Source: Lachnospiraceae bacterium (GTDB lineage Bacteria > Bacillota > Clostridia > Lachnospirales > Lachnospiraceae). From it: a stretch of DNA of 64,000 nucleotides. Both the position numbers and the translations under genes were made by a program. The notes beneath the pieces are model-generated. The model did not search any database. It was not told the DNA's origin and was given only the letters and a program-made list of their open reading frames with translations. The first letter of the stretch is position 1. The number at the start of each line of letters is the position of its first letter. The stretch lies in the NCBI GenBank assembly GCA_021772075.1, contig JAETNQ010000009.1:18124-82123 (forward strand), written 5' to 3'. Below are positions 25,901-32,664 of the stretch, one piece after another.

Positions 25901-26687
25901 TAAAAAGAAAATAGTTTCCGGGTCTATCTATAAAAAGTTTCAAATCCTCGTATATTGGTAACGCATTACTGTGAATGCAGTAAACCTTCTCATTATCAGC
26001 CTCTGGGTGATTTTTCACATAATGCAAAGCTAAACGAGTTTTTCCCGTTCCTGCTGAGCCGTTGAGAATAACAACATCCGCTTTCAGATAAGCAGTGTCA
26101 ATATCTTTAAATTCCTTTTCTCTGAATAAAAATTTAGTATCAACTGGTGCCGCCATTCTATTTGAATTATAACTATTAACAAAATCATCATACGATTGTA
26201 TTTGCCCCGTACTTATTGATATTCCCAAAAAATCACGAGAAAGATTATGATGGAAAAGATATATGTCTTCTGCAAGCTTATCAATCCCGATAACTGTAAG
26301 TTTAATTCCAATATCTTCACATAAAGCTTTTATCTCACTATCTTGAAGAGGTGTAAGATTCGATGAAGTATGGCAATATATAATTTCAGAAATTTTATCA
26401 TGCGGAACGCCTGTCTTTGACGTATCAAGACATTTTTCAAGATCACCCTTAATTTTTGCAAATAAGTTTCTCTTTTGAGTTGTATATTCTACAAAAACAT
26501 ACTTTCCATTTGATGCAATAAAATAAGTATCCGGTGTACCCAAAGTGGTCTTTCGTGTACCTGCCTCTCCGCCAAGAGATACTATATTCGAATAGCCTAT
26601 TTTATATAAATAAGAATCACAAAGATTTTGAAATGATCCTGCATCCAATTGAAGTATTTTTTGTTTAATACTTTCAATATTAGCCAT
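22944..26687 (-). CDS. Large STAND-type NTPase with nuclease-like N-terminus (Avs-like, putative antiphage effector)
   Basis: About 1247 residues. Residues ~1-90 look like a restriction-endonuclease (Mrr/PD-DEXK-like) domain: LQLDAGSFQNLCDSYLYKIGY, then GTPDTYF (Asp ~53) and VFVEYTTQK (Glu ~67). The usual ExK is replaced by ExT. Residues ~185-450 form a P-loop NTPase: Walker A GSAGTGKTRLA (~210-220), Walker B YFLFIDDAN (~260-267), then LITVRDYAL. The remaining ~780 residues are helical and repeat-like, as in the sensor arms of STAND proteins. By architecture it resembles Avs proteins, which recognise phage proteins and then activate a nuclease. ATG 26687 follows GAGGTG. Confidence 0.75.
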   Translation of the reverse strand: MANIESIKQKILQLDAGSFQNLCDSYLYKIGYSNIVSLGGEAGTRKTTLGTPDTYFIASNGKYVFVEYTTQKRNLFAKIKGDLEKCLDTSKTGVPHDKISEIIYCHTSSNLTPLQDSEIKALCEDIGIKLTVIGIDKLAEDIYLFHHNLSRDFLGISISTGQIQSYDDFVNSYNSNRMAAPVDTKFLFREKEFKDIDTAYLKADVVILNGSAGTGKTRLALHYVKNHPEADNEKVYCIHSNALPIYEDLKLFIDRPGNYFLFIDDANQLSGLQHIIRYVSMKPEGYNVKILITVRDYALQKVIKDVREITSYEIVNINVFSDDEIKKLLETSLGILNQEYQERVIRIAEGNARIAILAGKVACNSNRLDSINDVSQLYEDYYGCFLEDNQLLLNKNMCMTAGIVAFLEAIHLEHMDAFLPILYEKGLNRDDFIENVHILHELEIVDICNDKAVRFSEQCLSNYLLKYVFFDKKLIGLSEMIKACFQSYRERTISSVNTLLNIFRNETLFNFVEKEIKLLWDELSIEKSPAFFEFVKVFFRINPTETLLILQNKIESEEGVICEWCNIDTGKGKNYQNVTDDIIKILGGFADMIDFPTACDLFFQYYFKRLDLYMEFYHAVNLYFGINKDSEHYGFYTQVTFFEKMKEFSDDWKQESVALLFLQIAEEFLKLHFSPAEGGRKNTLTIYQIPLVISEGVENYRKLIWESLSSLCEIEKYRAKVRKVLSSYGGIIEDISIPVLQFDLKYIESILESHFSPDELGNCLLVNKIAHVFGCRNISCETAFAKYFVGKYFQLYLLIKGPDYTEEVGYEGYRQLKWQAINQYVSNCDLEMFKELINVCNDISEFDDHTSWEVGEGLGIAFDVISLQKDCYVDAIKYYIEQDTPNNLHPYHLIDILFSLLSDSEVYQIIVSEEYSQKNAWVYAYYHELPPELITQNHLGRLYSFLKDTSDRDITSSSMRDVDFLEKYNVIDEQALINGSKIILAKREYSPFIVHIYFGLLFNGYHNTPQEVLQKYNCDLELLEEIYCAMLLYDNHSDYNGQFLKEIYLVRPSILDKYIGCLINKNNGSFIGYQKRHRCFFDLNDFRQIYNKIFEQLLKNCRFPRISVPHFLESLLLPIQNGQNLLGRQDEWIRQCIRMFSNDGTKMYCLFSVISKLEIERKKEYVLLFLENNPLFEDFKKIPLTPTSCSWSGSAVPMYSAWIEFLESLLSSFIGLKWIKHKNHIETQIGYLKKKIESEQIDEILRG

Positions 26688-26724
26688 AATCAACACCTCT
26701 ACTATTAGAAATCCTTTTGTTCCA

Positions 26725-26832
26725 CTAAATCATCTTAAAATATCTTAACGCATCTTCGATTGCCTGTTCCTTTTCTGGTGGCATTTGTGGAACTTTTGAT
26801 TCTTTTTCATCTAAATTATAATTGATACTCAT
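26725..26832 (-). CDS. 35-codon ORF upstream of the STAND gene
   Basis: Encodes MSINYNLDEKESKVPQMPPE and KEQAIEDALRYFKMI. It has a weak ribosome site (GCTGAAGA) and sits in the 195-base gap between protease and STAND genes. The ending resembles the orphan tail at 21683-21845. It may be a small regulatory or antitoxin-like protein or the remnant of a larger gene; the evidence does not decide. Confidence 0.35.
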   Translation of the reverse strand: MSINYNLDEKESKVPQMPPEKEQAIEDALRYFKMI

Positions 26833-26881
26833 TCTTCAGCGCAATCATTAAACTATGCACTTAACCATTTCATTGTATTCT

Positions 26882-29128
26882 CTATTCAAATTCAATTTCT
26901 TCTTCTGCCTTACTGTATACATCAATCCGGTTTTCTATATCGATTCTATTGACAAGCCATCCTCTTACCATACACAATTTTATAAATTCATCAATACGAT
27001 TTACACCATTCATCTCCTTTAACGTAACAACTACACCAAATTGTAATCCTCTTCCTGCTTTTGGAGCAAGTCGTTCCTTTGTTTTAATGCTCAATCCCCA
27101 CATTCCCGCTGGATAAGCTTTTCGAGGTCTTGCATTTTCTTTAATTGCCTCACTAATATGTTTTATATTATCCCATTTTCGATACAATTTACGTGCATCG
27201 TCTTCATAAATATTTTGAATCCCTTCATCTGCTTGTTTGTTGTAATCTATGGATTTAATTGTGGCTTTTCCATCTTTTTCAATTATTCGTCCAAAATAGA
27301 GATCCATTTCTGTACTTGTATAATCTACACCCTGATTTCTATCGCTTTTGGGAAAATATGCCAATGTTGCCTTTGCGAAAAAAGGATGTGCATTCATATC
27401 TTGTGGAACAGGAAGATTATACGTATATGTTTCATATTCATCAATGGTTCCATTCATAATAAACCTGATTTCATCATCTTTTGAATGTGTAATATCCTCA
27501 ATACGTTTTGGTACAACCCCATACCCCATAGCAAAATATTTATTATCCTGACGATTCCATCCTGCCGCAGAATCAATTATCAGTGCTTTTGCAACTTCTC
27601 TGCTTAATCCTACAATATGGATAAGATATGCCATTTTTCTTGTAATCCAAGGTGCGGCAAATGAAGTTCCACATACTGCTGCCATGCCTAAAGGTTCACA
27701 AACTGTAATTTTTTCCTGCTTATCTCCCCCATAGTAGCAAATATCCGGTTTATAAAAGAAAGATAATACAGGTCCTACCCTTGTATATGAAGCTGGTTTA
27801 CCATTAAAATCAACAGCATTAACTATTAATGAGTTAAGCGAATCTGCTGGAGCACCTATTTTCACTGTTCCTGTCATTTTTCTTGTTTTATTTGTCCCTG
27901 CGACAACAAATATCACATCATACTCACATTGAATCTTATCTAATTCTGCTGCTTCGGGTGATATAAAATTGGGATCAATTTCCATCGCCGATCCTAATGA
28001 AAGATTCCATACCTTAATATCTCTGTTACTCGCTATGATATCTCTAATCATTTTAAGAATGGTAAACGAACTGAATCCCCCTGCTGTTGCTACTCCAAAA
28101 TGTCTTACCCTAAATCGTCCGCAACCATCATCCAGTTTTGGATTAAAAGCTGGTCCATCCACAATTATTGAAGTTACCGCTGTTCCATGGAAACGATCTT
28201 CTGTAGTAATTGTAATGTTCGGATCAACCATATTGTGTGAAACAACCCAATTATGAAAATATACCCTTTTGTCAAATTGAGTATCGATAACACCAACTGT
28301 TGGCTCATTTGTGGGTTTGGGAATCGATATTATATTTTCTGACTCATCTTTCACAATATCTTCATCGATAACAATTTCTGCCAAATCTCTAACATGCATA
28401 GCAATCAAATATGGGGCATTATTTTGCAAAATCTGAATTTCTCTACTGTCAAGTCTAAGAGTTGTTTCATCAATCATTTTAGCTTGTATCATATCAATGC
28501 CAAATTTACTTAATAATTCTACTGTATTTACCCCTGTTTTATAAATCGTTACAATGGATCTATCTTTGATTGTTTCTTCCACACGATCTAATCTAAAATT
28601 TTCTACATAATTAGAATCTACAACTACTCGTAAGAAACTAGATTTAGCCATTATATTTACATTATATTTTCCACTATTTATTAATTGAGTATCTTTATCT
28701 GTTATTTCACCATTATAATATTTATTTAAAACCAATTCACATTTTTCTAAATATTGTATTGATTTTTGTAATGCTTCAAAAGAAATAAAATAAGTAAAAA
28801 CATGCTTCTTTACTTTTTCATTTTTTGCATTATTCTCATCCACAAATTTTGCCCCTCTAATCGACATGTTGGGATGTGAATTTTTTTCTCCAAGCAAAAT
28901 CTGCAACCTATTGCTCTTTGCAACAATACACTTATAATGAACGCTAATTAGAACTCCACCTATCGTCATTTCATTTTTCCAATAGATCTCTAATTGTTTT
29001 AACTGTTGTTTCATATTTCCGACGTGCTCTGCTGTAACTTTTGAACCTTTTGGAAGATTCGTCGTTCCAAAACCATTCACGTTTTTCCGCTTCTGAAACT
29101 GTCCTCTAAGTTGTAATATATTATTCAT
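26882..29128 (-). CDS. Subtilisin-like (S8) serine protease paired with an AAA+ ATPase
   Basis: A 748-residue intracellular S8-type protein with no signal peptide. After a ~270-residue N-terminal domain the catalytic triad appears in family order: Asp282 in VGVIDTQFD, His314 in HGTAVTS, oxyanion Asn413 in VAGTNK and Ser489 in GTSFAAPW. A ~230-residue C-terminal domain follows. Its start overlaps the AAA+ ATPase stop by eight bases, so the two are translationally coupled. AAA+/subtilase pairs recur in bacterial accessory and defence regions. The model would be an ATPase that senses and gates a cytoplasmic protease. The target is unknown. Confidence 0.82.
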   Translation of the reverse strand: MNNILQLRGQFQKRKNVNGFGTTNLPKGSKVTAEHVGNMKQQLKQLEIYWKNEMTIGGVLISVHYKCIVAKSNRLQILLGEKNSHPNMSIRGAKFVDENNAKNEKVKKHVFTYFISFEALQKSIQYLEKCELVLNKYYNGEITDKDTQLINSGKYNVNIMAKSSFLRVVVDSNYVENFRLDRVEETIKDRSIVTIYKTGVNTVELLSKFGIDMIQAKMIDETTLRLDSREIQILQNNAPYLIAMHVRDLAEIVIDEDIVKDESENIISIPKPTNEPTVGVIDTQFDKRVYFHNWVVSHNMVDPNITITTEDRFHGTAVTSIIVDGPAFNPKLDDGCGRFRVRHFGVATAGGFSSFTILKMIRDIIASNRDIKVWNLSLGSAMEIDPNFISPEAAELDKIQCEYDVIFVVAGTNKTRKMTGTVKIGAPADSLNSLIVNAVDFNGKPASYTRVGPVLSFFYKPDICYYGGDKQEKITVCEPLGMAAVCGTSFAAPWITRKMAYLIHIVGLSREVAKALIIDSAAGWNRQDNKYFAMGYGVVPKRIEDITHSKDDEIRFIMNGTIDEYETYTYNLPVPQDMNAHPFFAKATLAYFPKSDRNQGVDYTSTEMDLYFGRIIEKDGKATIKSIDYNKQADEGIQNIYEDDARKLYRKWDNIKHISEAIKENARPRKAYPAGMWGLSIKTKERLAPKAGRGLQFGVVVTLKEMNGVNRIDEFIKLCMVRGWLVNRIDIENRIDVYSKAEEEIEFE

Positions 29129-30167
29129 CCGCGCTCTCCTTAAGTTCTCTAGCTACAGTGCTCTTAGGAATCCTCGATAAAATTTCTATTTCTCTAATTG
29201 TAAATTTCTGAGATTTTAATTCTTTCAAATCTTGGGGCTGTTTACCATTAACTGCATAGTACAATCGTCTAAAATAATCCATTCCATCATCAGGATCGCT
29301 AAACGCAACCGCTGTCCTTATTAAATTTTTTAAATCTCCCGGATATGGAATTGGTTCCATCAATCCAATGATTTTACGGAATAAGCGGATATCCTTATTT
29401 GCTAATTTAAATTTCACTAAAAACTTATTTAAAAATTCTTCTGAGATTGACATTAAATCTCCTTTTGTATATCTGTTGAAATCTATCACAGAATCAAATC
29501 TTCTAATTAAAGCTTTATCAAAATGTTCATATAAATTGGTTGTCGCAACTAGTACAACTCTTTCATCCATATAATCCATTCCTTTAAGCATAGAAGATGT
29601 CGCTCTTCCCATTTCTCGCAAATCATTTGTATTAGTTCTGTCTAATGCAATCGCATCTATTTCATCAAATAGTATTATTACATTTTCTGGATGAACCAAA
29701 TTATTTATTTCTTTAAATAAAGACGAAATATTTTTTTGCGTCTGCCCTAATTTACTATCAATAACAGCAGCAAAATCCACCATATAAATATCTCGATTTA
29801 AGATACGAGACAATTGTTTGACCGCTTCCGTTTTCCCTGTTCCCGGCGCTCCTTGAAATAGGAATTTATTTATTCCAGCTTTATGCGCAACTGCATGTAC
29901 AATTCCAAGAATATCCTGTGTAACCGGATCCGGAAGCCATAAACTGTCTCCAGATGATTCAACTTTTTCAAATAACGCCGAGTCATTTTCACTCATTTGA
30001 GGCACAAATGTATTCGCATTTGACATTAATGCCATAATATACTCAGCTAATTGATAATCTCCTGATTCATCAAAGTCTTTTGCAATCTCATAAGCTTCAC
30101 TCCTAAAACCTGCATCATTTTCTTCTGAATAATATTTTATCAAATTAAGAACGCTTTTCTTCTTCAT
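29121..30167 (-). CDS. AAA+ ATPase partner of the subtilisin-like protease
   Basis: A 348-residue single-domain AAA+ protein: Walker A GAPGTGKTEAV (106-113), Walker B ILFDEID (165-171), sensor 1 in VATTN (207-211), arginine-finger-like RRFD (222-225) and sensor 2 region PGDLKNLIRTA. Its N-terminal ~80 residues may dock the partner. The C-terminus (FTIREIEILSRIPKSTVARELKE) reads like a helix-turn-helix, unusual in this class and possibly DNA-binding. It is the first gene of the two-gene unit, with a near-consensus promoter directly upstream. Confidence 0.85.
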   Translation of the reverse strand: MKKKSVLNLIKYYSEENDAGFRSEAYEIAKDFDESGDYQLAEYIMALMSNANTFVPQMSENDSALFEKVESSGDSLWLPDPVTQDILGIVHAVAHKAGINKFLFQGAPGTGKTEAVKQLSRILNRDIYMVDFAAVIDSKLGQTQKNISSLFKEINNLVHPENVIILFDEIDAIALDRTNTNDLREMGRATSSMLKGMDYMDERVVLVATTNLYEHFDKALIRRFDSVIDFNRYTKGDLMSISEEFLNKFLVKFKLANKDIRLFRKIIGLMEPIPYPGDLKNLIRTAVAFSDPDDGMDYFRRLYYAVNGKQPQDLKELKSQKFTIREIEILSRIPKSTVARELKESADE

Positions 30168-30193
30168 AATGCGCCACTCCTATCTTTTTCTTA

Positions 30194-30231
30194 ATCATAT
30201 CCTTATGGGACGTTTTTGTCAATATTGGGAC
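30194..30231 (-). promoter_or_regulatory. Promoter of the AAA+/protease operon with direct repeats
   Basis: On the minus strand TTGACA (30222-30217) and TATGAT (30199-30194) are separated by exactly 17 bases. On the plus strand the hexamer TGGGAC occurs at 30206-30211 and 30226-30231, twenty bases apart, one copy inside the spacer and one just beyond the -35 box. A repressor bound there would block RNA polymerase. Confidence 0.65.
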
Positions 30232-30301
30232 AAATTTTTATTAACTTTTTCTTAAACAATGTTATAGTGATTATGCAACAGAAACAAACTAAAATCCCAA
30301 T

Positions 30302-30342
30302 AAAAAAAGAAACCAGCATCTAAGCGAATAGAATACTGGCTT
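30302..30342 (-). terminator. Intrinsic terminator upstream of the AAA+/protease operon
   Basis: Minus-strand stem GCCAGTAT / ATGCTGGT followed by seven T residues, right after the small degraded ORF. It isolates the island operon from rlmD-side transcription. Confidence 0.65.
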
Positions 30343-30528
30343 CTGTGTACAAATATACTTTACCCGAAGCAAGTTTAACACAGAACAATTTCCCAGGAAA
30401 TTCAAACATATGTTCGTCCAAAGCCAAACAATACTCCAAATGATAATCTTTTAAAATTGCCAAATATATACTATAGTTCCTGTAAAGTGTTCATGGTCAC
30501 GTTCATTTGCAGTCGTAATATCTTGCAT
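30320..30528 (-). pseudogene. Small frameshifted ORF between rlmD and the island
   Basis: ATG 30528 encodes MQDITTANERDHEHFTGTIV before a stop. One base out of frame the sequence continues LAILKDYHLEYCLALDEHMF and EFPGKLFCVKLASGKVYLYT, ending EASILFA just before the terminator. Together they look like one ~70-residue protein broken by a single-base shift. I do not recognise it. Confidence 0.4.
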
Positions 30529-30544
30529 GTTAGGTCAATCGTAA

Positions 30545-32029
30545 TTACGTCAAAATATATTTCTTAACTTCCTCATAAGCAGCTTTATTCTTTGTAGCGG
30601 TTAAATCTAATTCGTCCATCTTCAATTCCACATCGATATGTTTATCCGATTTAAGTTTGGAAAGCAAACACACAACTTCCACATTCCCCGTCCAAGGAAA
30701 CTGATCCACCGCCGTCGCTCTCTCCACCTCATACCCATTTTCCAGAAATACTTCCAGATCCCTCACGAGACTGGTCGGCTTACAGGAAATATAAATCAGC
30801 CTGTCCACCCCATAATCAATAATCTTCCGAAGCGCTTTCGGATGCACACCGTCCCTGGGCGGATCCAACAGGATAAAATCCGGCCGTTCTTCTATTTCAT
30901 CGAGAACCTTCAGTACATCCCCGGCTATAAATTCGCAATTGCCCAGACCGTTCATCCGTGCATTCTCCCTGGCCGCTTCCACCGCCTCCTCCACGATCTC
31001 CACGCCGATCACCTTTTCTGCATTTTCCGCCATCATTTGTGCAATTGTTCCCGTGCCGCTATATAAGTCAAAAACCACCTTTCCTTTGACATTCCTGCCT
31101 CCCGCCAGGCCGATATAATCCCTCGCCGTCTGGTAAAGCACCTCCGCGCCATAGGTATTCGTCTGGAAAAAAGAAAACTCGGAAATCTTAAACCGCAGTC
31201 CCAGCAGTTCCTCATAAAAGTAATCCTGTCCATATAATATCTCGGTTCCGTCATTTCTCACTACATCAGCATTAGAATCATTCTTCGTATGAAGAATACC
31301 CACTATTTTTCCATCCAGCTCCAGATCCAGCAATGCTTCCCGAAAAGGGCCCAAGTCATGCCTTTCCTGGGTCGTCGTCACTAAAGCAATCAGGATTTCC
31401 CCTGTTTTCGCCCCTTTTCTGACCAACAAGTGCCGCAAGTACCCTTCATGGCGCAGCCTGTGGAAAAAGCTCACATTCCTTTCTGAAAAATAATCCAATA
31501 CACACCCCAATATTTTCTGATAGTCTTCATCCACGATCCGGCATTCCCGCACCGTCGCAATATCATAAAAACTCCCTCTTTTATGCATCCCAAGGGCAAG
31601 CGGGCCATCCTTCACTTCGTCCCCGAAGGAAAATTCCATTTTATTCCGATAGCCATAAGGCGCAGGGCTTTCCTTGATTCCTTCATAAATGTACGGCGTC
31701 TTCTGCCCTTCCAGCACTTGATCCAGCAGCTTCTTCACCTGTCCGCTTTTTATTTCCAATTGTTTTTCATAAGGCAGGGAAATATAAGTACAACCCCCGC
31801 AGATACCAAAATGCGGGCAAGGGCTTCCTGCCTCCAGCGGGGATTTTTCCAATACTTCCAAAAGCCTTCCCTCTGCCTTTCCCTTTCTCGCCTTGCTCAC
31901 TCTATAAGAAATTTTCTGGCCCGGCAGGGCATTTTTTACCACGCACCATCCGCCCTCGCAGGGTACGATCCCTTTATTGGGGAAATCCACCCTTTCTACC
32001 GTCCCTTCTCTCACTTCTCCCTTTTTCAT
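30545..32029 (-). CDS. rlmD: 23S rRNA (uracil-C5)-methyltransferase, RlmD/RlmCD type
   Basis: A 494-residue RNA methyltransferase of the TrmA/RumA family. Residues ~1-60 form a TRAM domain, then an Fe-S type cysteine set (CPHFGICGGCTYISL), a central RNA-binding region (YRNKMEFSFGD) and a C-terminal SAM fold (VFDLYSGTGTIAQMMA, LLDPPRDGVHP). The nucleophilic Cys is in YISCKPTSLVRDL. It methylates a conserved uridine of 23S rRNA; Gram-positive members may modify two sites. It is a conserved chromosomal gene marking the right border of the island. Confidence 0.92.
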   Translation of the reverse strand: MKKGEVREGTVERVDFPNKGIVPCEGGWCVVKNALPGQKISYRVSKARKGKAEGRLLEVLEKSPLEAGSPCPHFGICGGCTYISLPYEKQLEIKSGQVKKLLDQVLEGQKTPYIYEGIKESPAPYGYRNKMEFSFGDEVKDGPLALGMHKRGSFYDIATVRECRIVDEDYQKILGCVLDYFSERNVSFFHRLRHEGYLRHLLVRKGAKTGEILIALVTTTQERHDLGPFREALLDLELDGKIVGILHTKNDSNADVVRNDGTEILYGQDYFYEELLGLRFKISEFSFFQTNTYGAEVLYQTARDYIGLAGGRNVKGKVVFDLYSGTGTIAQMMAENAEKVIGVEIVEEAVEAARENARMNGLGNCEFIAGDVLKVLDEIEERPDFILLDPPRDGVHPKALRKIIDYGVDRLIYISCKPTSLVRDLEVFLENGYEVERATAVDQFPWTGNVEVVCLLSKLKSDKHIDVELKMDELDLTATKNKAAYEEVKKYILT

Positions 32030-32218
32030 CCGTCTTCCCGTCTCCTTCCCGCTCCGTATTTCAGCCCATAACTAAACTGCAGCCGTTATATACAAACAAA
32101 TTGTCTATAACAGCTGCAGAATATCCGGTAAACAATATAACAAGAGTTGCAGAGCAATCCCTGCCAGCACTTCACTGCCTAATCCTATTACTTCTTAGCC
32201 TTATCGCCTTTCAAAATA

Positions 32219-32512
32219 TTATTCCTCGGATCCTTCCTTCGGAGCATCCTCTTCCTCTTCCTCATCTTCGAAGAAGTCGTCGTCAAAATCGTCGTCAAAA
32301 TCATCTTCAAAATCTTCCAGATAATCCGGCTTTAAATAACGGTAAACTGCATAAGCAATACCTGCCACTGCCGCAACTGCGCCGATCACCGCCAATATCC
32401 AAAGCGCGGTATCGCAACATTTGCATTTCTTTTTTTCTTCTTCCTTTTTCCCCAGCAGCTCGTTGATCCTTGACATATCGATATATTCTTCCAATTTGTT
32501 CAGCCTGTTCAT
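32219..32512 (-). CDS. Small single-span membrane protein with acidic tail
   Basis: 97 residues: a basic N-terminus with KKEEEKKKCKCCD, one hydrophobic span (ALWILAVIGAVAAVAGIAYAVY) and a very acidic C-terminus (DFDDDFDDDFFEDEEEEEDA). The pattern is common in Lachnospiraceae; I know of no function. The acidic tail is probably cytoplasmic by the positive-inside rule, but both ends are charged and this is uncertain. AGAGGTAAGG precedes the start. It lies between rlmD and pcrA on the same strand. Confidence 0.75.
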   Translation of the reverse strand: MNRLNKLEEYIDMSRINELLGKKEEEKKKCKCCDTALWILAVIGAVAAVAGIAYAVYRYLKPDYLEDFEDDFDDDFDDDFFEDEEEEEDAPKEGSEE

Positions 32513-32664
32513 AATCCTTACCTCTTTTCATCTTTACTTCGTTTAGTATTGCCCAGCAGAATATGAATTATCATTTCTTCCATTTCCAGCTTCTGCAAAA
32601 TCACCAAACCCTTTTATATAATATAACACTAATTCCAGAAATTTACTATAAAAATTTAATAAAA

